Part shown: in pieces, positions 8,424 to 17,854 of the stretch | Position numbering within the stretch: the first letter of the stretch is position 1 | Layout: the number at the start of each line of letters is the position of its first letter | Assembly (NCBI GenBank): GCA_964619155.1 | Contig: CAZUEM010000002.1 | Coordinates: 10,447 to 74,446 of the forward strand | Length of the DNA: 64,000 nt | From: CAIXRL01 sp964619155 | Lineage (GTDB): Bacteria; Eisenbacteria; RBG-16-71-46 | Reading direction: 5' to 3' | The notes under the pieces: generated by a model | Seen by the model: the letters and a program-made list of their open reading frames with translations, nothing else | Database searches by the model: none | Told to the model about the DNA's origin: nothing | Program-made: the position numbers and the translations under genes

Positions 8424-9110
8424 ATGTCCGCTCCCTCGAAACCGCCGCTGCTGCGCCACGCGAGCGCCGTCGTGCACGGGCGCTATTTCGTGCGTCCCGC
8501 GGCCGCCGGCGCGACGGGCCTGTGGCTCGTCGGCTTCCACGGCCAGGGCCAGACGGCCGAGGAGTTCCTCGAACCGCTCGCGCGCACGCCCCGCTCGGAC
8601 CGCTGGCTGGTCGCATCGGTGCAGGGGCTCAACCGCTACTACGCGGGGCGCTCGCAGGAGGTGGTCGCGAACTGGATGACGCGCCAGGACCGCGAGTACG
8701 CGATCGCCGACAACGTGGCGTGGGTGGACGGCGTGCTCGACCGGCTCGCGGCGGAGTTCGGCGAGCCGCGCGCGATCGTGTTCGCGGGCTTCTCGCAGGG
8801 CGTCGCGATGGCCTACCGCGCCGCGCTGCTCGGCCGGCGCGAGTCCGCCGCGGTCGTGGCCTGCGGCGGCGACGTGCCGCCCGAGCTGAAGCAGGACGCG
8901 CCGCGCCCCTGGCCGAGGGTCCTCGCGGCGACGGGGTCCTCGGACGGCTGGTACACGTCCACGCGGCTCGAGGCGGACGGCGAGTTCCTGCGGGCGGCCC
9001 GCCCCGACGTCCGGCTGCTCGTCTTCGAGGGCGGCCACGAGTGGGGGGAGGGGCTCGTCGCCGCGGCCGGGGAGTTGCTGGCCGAACTCGAGCACGCCCG
9101 CGGCGCCTGA
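8424..9110 (+). CDS. Alpha/beta-hydrolase esterase (phospholipase/carboxylesterase family)
   Basis: The 228-residue protein matches the size of the small cytoplasmic carboxylesterase family (YpfH/acyl-protein-thioesterase-like). The oxyanion region is GFHGQGQ (37-43). The nucleophile elbow is GFSQG with Ser124, the acid is probably D174 in SSDGWY, and the catalytic histidine is H205 in GGHEW. No signal peptide is seen. ATG at 8424 begins the family-like N-terminus; the upstream extension of the same frame is Arg/Ala-rich and unlikely to be translated. It stands alone between the TonB locus and the glucan locus, so a role in removing acyl groups from imported glycans is possible but not shown. 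Confidence 0.85.
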   Translation: MSAPSKPPLLRHASAVVHGRYFVRPAAAGATGLWLVGFHGQGQTAEEFLEPLARTPRSDRWLVASVQGLNRYYAGRSQEVVANWMTRQDREYAIADNVAWVDGVLDRLAAEFGEPRAIVFAGFSQGVAMAYRAALLGRRESAAVVACGGDVPPELKQDAPRPWPRVLAATGSSDGWYTSTRLEADGEFLRAARPDVRLLVFEGGHEWGEGLVAAAGELLAELEHARGA

Positions 9111-9155
9111 AGGCCCCGAAGTTGGCCCTGTTCAGGGCCGGGGCGCATCGGGTAC

Positions 9156-9180
9156 ACTTTGTCCAGTTGCCGGACAAAGT
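9156..9180. promoter_or_regulatory. Operator A (ROK-type regulon candidate) before the GH16-like gene
   Basis: A perfect inverted repeat, ACTTTGTCC - 7 nt - GGACAAAGT, lies 30 nt before the GTG at 9211. The same motif occurs at 15367-15391, 30332-30356 and 30478-30502, each time beside a promoter of the glucan locus. A TTGTCC -35-like box (9159-9164) sits inside the first half-site, as in operators C and D. Binding here would block transcription of the GH16-like/GH17/phosphorylase genes. Confidence 0.8.
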
Positions 9181-9210
9181 CTCCATCGGCCGACCGAAAC
9201 GGAGATCCTC

Positions 9211-10815
9211 GTGCCCAGGAACCGCACCCTCGCCGCAGTCGTCCTCGCGCTCCTCCTTCCGCTGGCGGACGGGGGCACGACGGCCTCCGCGCAGTGCATG
9301 CTCGCCAACCCGAGCTTCGAGATCGCCGGCCAGTCGGGCGCGGTCTTCGGCGGCTGGAACCAGTTCGGCCCGGTGGGCAGCGTGACGACCGCGCTGCACG
9401 GAGCCGTGGCGGCGCGAGTCTCGGGGCCCAACACGGGCGGCTGGGACATGGCCGGCTACTGGCAGGCGCAGACCTCGGCGGCGGGCGAGCGCTGGACCGC
9501 CGCGGGCTTCGTGCGTGTGCCCTCGTCGAGCCCGCTCGCGGGGCAGTCTCGGGCGCTGGTCAACGTGGAGTGGCGCGACTCGGGCGGCGGGCTCATCAGC
9601 TACGAGTCGCACGACGTCGCCACCGCGGCGACCGCGCGCGACACGTTCCTCGCCTTCTCGTTCACGACCGCGGCGGCGCCCGCGGGCACCGCGAAGGCGC
9701 GGCTGGTGTTCGGCGTGCTGCAGGCGCCCGGCGACCCGCAGCGGCAGGCGTACTTCGACCGGCTGACGTTCGAGAAGCAGACCACGCCGAGCCTCGATCA
9801 GACCCAGTGGGACGACTTCCCGAGCGGCCGCACCGTGTCGTTCTCGGACCGCACCTGGCGGGTGAAGGGAACCGGCTACTACGGGCCGGGCCCGAACATG
9901 TTCTCGAACGCCACGGACGCCGTGTGGGTGGACGGCGACGGCCGCCTGCACCTGACGATCAAGAAGGTCGGCGCGACCTGGTACAGCACCGAGGTCGCGC
10001 TCGTCGAGCCGCTCGGCTACGGCGACTACGTGTTCACGACCCGGGGACGGCTCGACACGTTCGACGTCAACACGGTCTTCGGCCTGTTCGTCTGGGAGTA
10101 CGGGCCCTGCTACGACCCGGCCTACCTGTGGTGGAACCCCTACAACGAGACCGACATCGAGTTCAGCCGCTGGGGCGTCGCGGGCGGGCCCAACGCGCAG
10201 TACGTGACGCAGCCCTGGGACTGGGGCGGCAACCGGAACCAGTTCTCCATGTCGTTCGCCGAGGGCGAGGTGACCTCGCACGCGTTCCGCTGGCTGCCGG
10301 ACCGGATCGAGTACCGCTCCTGGCGGGGCGGCACGCTCGACGAGGCGACCTCGGTGCAGGTCCGGGCGTGGACCTACGCGGGCCCGCACATCCCGCGGCC
10401 CGACCGGCCGCGCGTGCACCTGAACCTCTGGTACAACGTCACCGCGCCGCTGGCGGCGCAGGAGGCGGTGATCGAGCGCTTCCTGTTCTCGCCATGGCCC
10501 GCGCCGGTGCTCGACGCCGCGCCCGCGACGGCGCCGTCCGGGCTCGCGCTCGCGCCCGCCGGCCGCCATCCCTCGCGCGGCGGCGCGACGCTGCGCCTCA
10601 CGCTTCCGCGCGCCGGGCGCGCCTCGCTCGCGATCCACGACGTCTCGGGCCGGCTCGTGCGCGAGCTGGATCCGGGCACGCTGCCCGCGGGCGTTCATGA
10701 GCTGGCCTGGGACGGGCGCGACGGCGCGGGCGTGCCGGCCGCCCCGGGCGTCTACCTCGCGCGGCTCGCGGCCGGCGCGGCGTTCGCGACGACGCGCCTG
10801 GTGGTGCTGCGGTGA
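9211..10815 (+). CDS. Secreted GH16-like beta-glucanase with N-terminal CBM-like and C-terminal FlgD-like domains
   Basis: The protein has 534 residues. The signal peptide runs to about residue 28 (ending ASAQ). Residues about 29-190 resemble a CBM4/9-type carbohydrate-binding jelly roll (starts CMLANPSFEIAG, ends QAYFDRLTFEK). Residues about 195-430 form a GH16-like jelly roll carrying NETDIEFSRWG, which fits the ExDxE catalytic motif of GH16. Residues about 450-534 are the FlgD/T9SS-like Ig domain (IHDVSGRLVRELDPG ... GVYLARL). It probably cleaves beta-1,3 or mixed-linkage glucan at the cell surface. GTG at 9211 follows GGAG. The stop codon shares a base with the GH17 start (TGATG). It is the first gene of an operon controlled by operator A. 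Confidence 0.8.
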   Translation: MPRNRTLAAVVLALLLPLADGGTTASAQCMLANPSFEIAGQSGAVFGGWNQFGPVGSVTTALHGAVAARVSGPNTGGWDMAGYWQAQTSAAGERWTAAGFVRVPSSSPLAGQSRALVNVEWRDSGGGLISYESHDVATAATARDTFLAFSFTTAAAPAGTAKARLVFGVLQAPGDPQRQAYFDRLTFEKQTTPSLDQTQWDDFPSGRTVSFSDRTWRVKGTGYYGPGPNMFSNATDAVWVDGDGRLHLTIKKVGATWYSTEVALVEPLGYGDYVFTTRGRLDTFDVNTVFGLFVWEYGPCYDPAYLWWNPYNETDIEFSRWGVAGGPNAQYVTQPWDWGGNRNQFSMSFAEGEVTSHAFRWLPDRIEYRSWRGGTLDEATSVQVRAWTYAGPHIPRPDRPRVHLNLWYNVTAPLAAQEAVIERFLFSPWPAPVLDAAPATAPSGLALAPAGRHPSRGGATLRLTLPRAGRASLAIHDVSGRLVRELDPGTLPAGVHELAWDGRDGAGVPAAPGVYLARLAAGAAFATTRLVVLR

Positions 10816-11858
10816 TGGCCCGCGCGCTGCCGCTCCTGATCGGGATCACGACCCTCGTGCTGCTCGCGGGCGGCGCGGCCTGGGCGGCGCGCGCGGGCGG
10901 CCCTCGGCGCGAGTCGCCGTTCGTCGTGCGGCCCTTCGCCCTCGGCGAGGGCGCGCGCTGGCTGGGCGACGCGGTCGCCTACGGCCCGCACCGCGACGGC
11001 CAGCGGCCGGGCGGCCCGGGTCCGGGCGTGGCCGAGATCCGCGAGGACCTCGCGATCATGGAGCGGCACTGGGGGCTGATGCGCATCTACGGCGCGATCG
11101 GCACCGGCGACACGGTGCTCGCGGCGATCCGCGAGTCGCGCTCGCCGATGAAGGTCGTGCTCGGACTGTGGCTCGCCGCCGAGGACCGGCGCGATTCGAC
11201 CGGCAAGGTCCTCGAGACCTTCCCGGCGGCGGGCGAAGCCAACCGCCGCGAGATCGACGCCGCGGTCCGGCTGGCGCGCGAGCACCCGCGCACGGTCGTG
11301 GCGATCGCGGTGGGCAACGAGACGCAGGTGTTCTGGTCCGGCAACCGCGTCGCGACGGAGCGGCTCGTCGAGGCGCTCCGCGAGGTGCGCGCGCGCACGC
11401 GCGTGCCGGTCACCACCGCCGACGACTACAACTTCTGGAACAAGCCCGAGAGCCGCGCGGTCGCCGCCGAGTGCGACTTCGTCTTCACGCACCTGCACCC
11501 GCTGTGGAACGGCGCGCCGCTCGACGGCGCGATCGCGTGGATCGAGCAGCAGCTCGGCGCGATCCGCGCGCTGCACCCGGACCGCGAGGTCGTGATCGGC
11601 GAGACCGGCTGGGCGACGCAGCGCCACGACGAGGGCGACCAGGGGCGGCTCATGAAGGGCGCGCTCGGCGAGGCCGAGCAGGCGCGCTTCGTGCGCGACC
11701 TGCGCGACTGGCTGGCCTCCTCGCGCGTGCCGACGTTCACGTTCGAGGCGTTCGACGAGAACTGGAAGGGCGGGAGCGATCCCGCCGACGTGGAGAAGCA
11801 CTGGGGCCTGTACCGGGCGGATCGCAGCCCGAAGCCGGCGGCGGAGGTGGGTTCGTGA
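10815..11858 (+). CDS. GH17-type beta-1,3-glucan hydrolase, membrane-anchored or exported
   Basis: The protein has 347 residues. A hydrophobic N-terminus (LPLLIGITTLVLLAGGAAW, about 5-23) acts as a signal or membrane anchor. The rest is a GH17-type TIM barrel. The proton donor is E169 in AVGNET and the nucleophile is E263 in VIGETGWAT; both motifs are typical of the family, as is the TFEAFDENWK segment near the end. GH17 enzymes act on beta-1,3-glucans. ATG at 10815 overlaps the previous TGA by one base; a GTG at 10812 would add one residue. The phosphorylase GTG overlaps this stop by four bases. It likely trims oligosaccharides released by the GH16 enzymes. Confidence 0.85.
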   Translation: MARALPLLIGITTLVLLAGGAAWAARAGGPRRESPFVVRPFALGEGARWLGDAVAYGPHRDGQRPGGPGPGVAEIREDLAIMERHWGLMRIYGAIGTGDTVLAAIRESRSPMKVVLGLWLAAEDRRDSTGKVLETFPAAGEANRREIDAAVRLAREHPRTVVAIAVGNETQVFWSGNRVATERLVEALREVRARTRVPVTTADDYNFWNKPESRAVAAECDFVFTHLHPLWNGAPLDGAIAWIEQQLGAIRALHPDREVVIGETGWATQRHDEGDQGRLMKGALGEAEQARFVRDLRDWLASSRVPTFTFEAFDENWKGGSDPADVEKHWGLYRADRSPKPAAEVGS

Positions 11859-14800
11859 GCCCGATCGAGAGCGCGCGCGGCGCGGCGGCGCGCAACGGCG
11901 GACGCGTGGAGTTCGAGGGACAGCAGTACCTGCGGATCGCGGGTTTCGACCGCCTGCCGCCGTTCCTCATGAGCATCCCGAGCGACACGGACCTGTGGAT
12001 GTACGTGAGCAGCGCGGGCGGGCTCACCGCCGGGCGCACCGACGCCGACGGCAGCCTGTTCCCGTACGTCACCGTGGACCAGCTCCACGACGCGCACCAC
12101 CACACCGGCCCGGTCACGCTTCTGCGCGTCCGCCGCGACGGCCGGCCCGAGGTGCTCTGGGAGCCGTTCGCGCCCGGCGCGGGGCCCGGCGTCGAGCGCA
12201 ACCTCTACAAGCACGCGCTCGGCACCCCGGTCGTCTTCGAGGAGATCCACCGCGGCCTCGGCCTCGCGTTCCGCTACCGCTGGGCGGCGTGCGACGCGTT
12301 CGGGCACGTGCGCACGGCCTCGCTCGAGGAGCTTTCCGGCGCCCCGGCGACGGTCGCGGTGCTCGACGGCCTGCGCAACGTGCTGCCGTTCGGCGCGCCG
12401 CTCGCGCTCTACCAGCACTCGAGCTCGCTCGTGGACGCCTACAAGCGCAGTGAGGTGGACCCGGCGACCGGACTCGGCATCTTCTCGCTCACCTCGCGCA
12501 TCAGCGACCGCGCCGAGGCTGCCGAGGAGCTGCGGGCGAACACGGTGTGGGCCGGCGGTCTGCCGGGCGCGCGTGTGGCGCTCTCGCTCGACGCCCTCGA
12601 GGCGTTCCGGCGCGGCGAGTCGGCCGCCCCCGAGCCGCGACTCAACGGCCGCCGCGGCAACTACCTGGTCACCGCCACGCTCGCGCTCGAGCCGCGCGGC
12701 GCCGCGCGCTGGCGCATCGCCGCCGACGCGGACCGCGACCACCTGCAGGTGGCCGCGCTGCGCGCGCGGCTGCGCGCGGCCGCCGGGGCCGGCGCCGCGG
12801 TGGACGACGCCCTCGCCGCCGCCGCCGAAAACCTGCGGCGCAACGTGGCGAGCGCCGACGGGCTGCAGCTGACCGGCGACTCCGCGGCCTCGGTCCACCA
12901 CCTCGCGAACGTGCTCTTCAACAACATGCGCGGCGGCGTGTTCGCGCACCACCACTTCGTCCCGGCGGCCGACCTCGCCGCGTTCGCGCGCACGCGCAAC
13001 CGCCCGGTGGCCGAGCGCCACGCCGCGTGGCTGGCGGCGCTGCCCGAGGAGCTGCCGGTGGGCGATCTGCTCGCGCTCGCCGCGCGCGCGGGCGACGCCG
13101 ACCTCGAGCGGCTCGCGCACGAGTACCTGCCGATCCACTTCGGCCGCCGCCACGGCGATCCCAGCCGGCCGTGGAACCGCTTCACGATCCGCGTGCGCGA
13201 GGCCGACGGCTCGCGCGCCCTGCGCTACGAGGGCAACTGGCGGGACATCTTCCAGAACTGGGAGGCGCTGGCCGCGAGCTTCCCGGAGTTCCTGCCCGGG
13301 ATCATCGCCAAGTTCGTCAACGCCTCGACGGTGGACGGGTTCAACCCGTACCGCATCACCCGCGACGGCATCGACTGGGAGGTCGAGGACCCCGATCACC
13401 CGTGGAGCAACATCGGGTACTGGGGCGACCACCAGCTCGTCTACCTGCTCAAGTTCCTCGAGGCCCTGCGCGCGGCGCGGCCGGGCGCGCTCGAAGGCAT
13501 GCTGGACCGCGCGGCGTTCGCGTACGCGCAGGTGCCCTACCGGATCGCGCCCTTCGAGCGCATGGTCGAGAACCCGCGGGCGACGATCGCATTCGACCAC
13601 GCGCTCGCGGAGCGCATCGACGCGCGGGTGCGCGAACGCGGCACGGACGGGCGGCTCGTGCACGGCCCCGGCGGCGGCGTGCTGCACGTGACGCTGTTCG
13701 AGAAGCTGCTGGTGCCGGTGCTCTCGAAGCTCTCCAGCTTCGTCCCCGACGCCGGCATCTGGATGAACACGCAGCGCCCGGAATGGAACGACGCCAACAA
13801 CGCGCTGGTCGGCCACGGCGTGTCGGTGGTGACGCTGGGCTACCTGCGCCGCACGCTGGCGTTCCTCGCCGCGCTGCTCGAGCCGCGCGCCGGCGCCACG
13901 CTGCCGGTCTCGCGCGAGGTCGCCCTCTGGGCGCGCGAGCTGCGCGAGGTGTTCGAGTCGCGCTCGAGCGCCCCCTACCCGGGCGCGACCGGGGACCGCG
14001 AACGGTTCGAGACCATGGCCGCGCTGGGCGCCGCGTTCACGCGCTACCGCGAGGCGGTGTACGAGCACGGCTTCTCGGGCGCCGAGCCGTACGGGGTGGA
14101 CGAGGCGCTGGCGCTGCTCGGCGCCGCGCTCGAGCACACCGACCACTCGCTGCGTGCCAACGAGCGCGAGGACGGGCTCTACCACGCCTACAACCTGCTC
14201 GAGTTCGGCGAGGACCGCGCGTCGGCGGCCGTGCACCGGTTGCCCGAGATGCTCGAGGGCCAGGTCTCGACCCTGAGTTCCGGCCTGGCCGGGCCCGCCG
14301 AAGCCGTCCGGCTGCTCGACCGCATGTTCGCGAGCCGGCTCTACCGCGCCGACCAGGACAGCTTCATGCTCTATCCCGAGAAGCGTCTTCCGGGCTTCCT
14401 CGAGAGCAACGTCGTGCCGGCCGAGCGCGCCGAGGCGGTGCCGCTCGTGCGCGAGCTGCTGGTGGCCGGCGACGGGTCCGTGCTCGTGCGCGACGCCGCG
14501 GGGTGCTGGCGCTTCGCGGCCGACATGAACGGCGAGGGTGCGCTCGCCGCGGCGCTCGACCGGCTCGCGGCGCAGCCGCGCTGGCGCGAGGCCGTCGCGC
14601 GCGACCGGCGCGCGGTGCTCGAGTTGTACGAGTCGGTCTTCCATCACCACGCGTTCACCGGCCGCTCGGGCACGATGTACGGCTACGAGGGCATCGGCAG
14701 CATCTACTGGCACATGGTGGCCAAGCTGCTGCTCGCCGTGCAGGAGGTGCACCGGCGCGCGGTGCGCGAGGGGGCGCCCGAGGCGGTGCGCGCCGCACTC

Positions 14801-15316
14801 GCGCGGCACTACTACCGCGTGCGCGCCGGGCTCGGGTTCGAGAAGGGCGCCGAGGCCTACGGCGCGTTCCCGACCGACCCGTACTCGCACACGCCGGCCG
14901 GGCGCGGCGCGCAGCAGCCGGGCATGACCGGGCAGGTGAAGGAGGAGATCCTCACCCGGTTCGGCGAACTGGGCGTCGTGGTCGAGGAGGGCCGCGTGCA
15001 CTTCCGGCCACGGCTGCTGCGCGCGTCCGAGTTCCTCGCCGAGCCGGCGACGCTCCGGGTCTACGACTTCGGCGGCGCGGCGCTGGCGGTGGACGTGCCC
15101 GCCGGCGGGCTCGCCTTCACGTACTGCCAGGTGCCGGTGCGCTATGTTCGCGCGGGCGAGGCGTCGTTCGTGCGCGTCACCTCGCGGGACGGCGGCGTCG
15201 TGGCGCGGAACGGCGAGTCGCTCGACCCGGCCCAGAGCCGCTCGCTGCTCGAGCGGCGCGGCGAGATCGCCTTCGTGGAGGTCGGCGTCCCCGACCGCGT
15301 GCTGCTGCCGGACTGA
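11855..15316 (+). CDS. Inverting glucan phosphorylase of the GH94/GH149/GH161 type (beta-1,3-oligoglucan phosphorylase candidate)
   Basis: The protein has 1153 residues and no signal peptide, so it is cytoplasmic. It is longer than cellobiose phosphorylases (about 800) but fits the roughly 1100-residue GH149/GH161 beta-1,3-glucan phosphorylases. Motifs include NIGYWGDHQLVYLLKFLEAL (W523, D525) and RPEWNDANNALVG (643-646, EWND), which resembles the WND catalytic-acid motif of GH94. His-rich segments HHHF and HHHAF could help bind phosphate. It would convert imported beta-glucan oligosaccharides and phosphate into glucose 1-phosphate, saving ATP. The GTG start at 11855 overlaps the GH17 stop (GTGA). 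The exact family and linkage specificity are inferred from context (GH16, GH17). Confidence 0.72.
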   Translation: MSPIESARGAAARNGGRVEFEGQQYLRIAGFDRLPPFLMSIPSDTDLWMYVSSAGGLTAGRTDADGSLFPYVTVDQLHDAHHHTGPVTLLRVRRDGRPEVLWEPFAPGAGPGVERNLYKHALGTPVVFEEIHRGLGLAFRYRWAACDAFGHVRTASLEELSGAPATVAVLDGLRNVLPFGAPLALYQHSSSLVDAYKRSEVDPATGLGIFSLTSRISDRAEAAEELRANTVWAGGLPGARVALSLDALEAFRRGESAAPEPRLNGRRGNYLVTATLALEPRGAARWRIAADADRDHLQVAALRARLRAAAGAGAAVDDALAAAAENLRRNVASADGLQLTGDSAASVHHLANVLFNNMRGGVFAHHHFVPAADLAAFARTRNRPVAERHAAWLAALPEELPVGDLLALAARAGDADLERLAHEYLPIHFGRRHGDPSRPWNRFTIRVREADGSRALRYEGNWRDIFQNWEALAASFPEFLPGIIAKFVNASTVDGFNPYRITRDGIDWEVEDPDHPWSNIGYWGDHQLVYLLKFLEALRAARPGALEGMLDRAAFAYAQVPYRIAPFERMVENPRATIAFDHALAERIDARVRERGTDGRLVHGPGGGVLHVTLFEKLLVPVLSKLSSFVPDAGIWMNTQRPEWNDANNALVGHGVSVVTLGYLRRTLAFLAALLEPRAGATLPVSREVALWARELREVFESRSSAPYPGATGDRERFETMAALGAAFTRYREAVYEHGFSGAEPYGVDEALALLGAALEHTDHSLRANEREDGLYHAYNLLEFGEDRASAAVHRLPEMLEGQVSTLSSGLAGPAEAVRLLDRMFASRLYRADQDSFMLYPEKRLPGFLESNVVPAERAEAVPLVRELLVAGDGSVLVRDAAGCWRFAADMNGEGALAAALDRLAAQPRWREAVARDRRAVLELYESVFHHHAFTGRSGTMYGYEGIGSIYWHMVAKLLLAVQEVHRRAVREGAPEAVRAALARHYYRVRAGLGFEKGAEAYGAFPTDPYSHTPAGRGAQQPGMTGQVKEEILTRFGELGVVVEEGRVHFRPRLLRASEFLAEPATLRVYDFGGAALAVDVPAGGLAFTYCQVPVRYVRAGEASFVRVTSRDGGVVARNGESLDPAQSRSLLERRGEIAFVEVGVPDRVLLPD

Positions 15317-15342
15317 GGAAAGGGGCCGCCGGGAGGGCGACC

Positions 15343-15371
15343 TTGACAGTCCCGAAACGCCCGAAGAGAAT
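15343..15371 (+). promoter_or_regulatory. Sigma-70-type promoter before the ATPase gene
   Basis: TTGACA (15343-15348) and GAGAAT (15366-15371) are separated by 17 nt. The -10 box runs into operator B, so a bound repressor would block RNA polymerase. It gives the second half of the plus-strand group (ATPase, GH1, GH-barrel) its own regulated start. Confidence 0.6.
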
Positions 15372-15391
15372 GTTCGCCGTCCGAACAAAGT
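15367..15391. promoter_or_regulatory. Operator B (same motif) before the ATPase gene
   Basis: The site reads AGAATGTTCG - 5 nt - CGAACAAAGT, an imperfect copy of the 25-bp inverted repeat with a consensus right half. It overlaps the -10 box of the promoter at 15343-15371 and ends 19 nt before the GTG at 15411. It differs from sites A, C and D in covering the -10 rather than the -35 region. Confidence 0.78.
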
Positions 15392-15410
15392 CGTTCGACC
15401 AGGGGGATCC

Positions 15411-16465
<1,055 letters not shown>

Positions 16466-16469
<4 letters not shown>

Positions 16470-17854
16470 GCGCGCGGCCCCTGCCCGCCGGCTTCCTGCT
16501 CGGCGCGGCGACGTCCGCGCAGCAGATCGAAGGTTCGGTGCACGCGGACGGCCGCGGGGAGTCGGTGTGGGACCGCTTCGCGGCCAGGCCCGGCGCGATC
16601 GAGGACGGCTCCGACCCGGCGGTGGCGTGCGACCACTACCGGCGCTGGCGCGAGGACGTCGCGCTCATGCGCGAACTGGGGCTCGGCGCCTACCGCTTCT
16701 CGATCGGCTGGACGCGCGTGCTGCCCGACGGCCGCGGCGTCAACGAACGCGGCCTCGGCTTCTACGACGCGCTGGTGGACGCGCTGCTCGAGGCGGGCAT
16801 CACGCCGTTCGTGACGCTCAACCACTGGGACCTGCCGCAGGCGCTCGATCAGCGCGGCGGCTGGGGCTCGCGCGAGACGGTGGACGCGTTCCTCGACTAC
16901 GCGGCCGCCGCCTCGGCTCGGCTCGGCGACCGCGTGAAGCACTGGATCACGCACAACGAGCCCTGGTGCATCGCCACGCTCGGCCACGAGCAGGGCCACC
17001 ACGCGCCCGGGCGGCGCGACCCGGCCGAGGCGCTGCGGGTCGCGCACCACCTGCTGCTCTCGCACGGCCGCGCCGTCCCGGTGCTGCGCCGCGAGTCGAA
17101 GGGCGCCGAGGTGGGCATCACGCTCATCCTGTCCGAGACGGGCGCGGCGAGCGGCTCGGAGGCCGACCGCGACGCCGCGCGCCAGCACGACGGCGCGTTC
17201 AACCGCTGGTTCCTCGACCCGCTCCACCGCGCGCGCTACCCCGAGGACGTGATCGCCGACCGCGTGCGCCGCGGGCACCTCGCCTCGGCCGAGCTGCCGT
17301 TCGTGCAGCCGGGCGACCTCGAGACGATCGCCACGCCCGCCGACTTTCTCGGCGTCAACTACTACAGCCGCGTCGTGCTCAAGGCCGGGCCCGCTGGCGC
17401 CCCCGAGGCGGTGCCGCAGGTCCCGAAGGACGAACTGACCGAGATGGGCTGGGAGGTCTGGCCGCGCGGGCTGCGCGACATGCTCGTGCGGGTCACGCGC
17501 GAGTACGGGCCGAAGGCGATCCACGTCACCGAGAACGGCGCGGCGTTCGCCGACGAGGCCGGCCCGGACGGCCGCGTCTCCGACCCGCGGCGCGTCGAGT
17601 ACCTGCGCGCCCACCTCGAATCCGCGCTCGACGCGATCGCCGACGGCGTCCCGCTGCGCGGCTACTTCGCCTGGTCCCTGCTCGACAACTGGGAGTGGGG
17701 GCTCGGCTACGCGAAACGGTTCGGCCTTTACCGCGTGGACTTCGCCACGCAGCGCCGGACCCCGAAGGACAGCGCTTTCTTCTACCGCGATGTCGCGGCC
17801 GCACGGGCGGTGCCCGCCCCGGCGCGGCCGCTCGAAACCAGGAGGATCCCGTGA
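16466..17854 (+). CDS. GH1 beta-glucosidase
   Basis: The 462-residue protein is a full-length GH1 enzyme. The N-terminal family signature is FLLGAATSAQQIEGS. The acid/base is E165 in THNEPW, the nucleophile is E356 in VTENGAA, and aglycone-side aromatic residues lie in SLLDNWEWGLGY. No signal peptide is present, so it acts in the cytoplasm on imported oligosaccharides such as laminaribiose or cellobiose, releasing glucose. GTG at 16466 overlaps the ATPase stop (GTGA), and its own stop overlaps the next start, so the three genes are co-translated. It works beside the phosphorylase as the hydrolytic branch. Confidence 0.93.
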
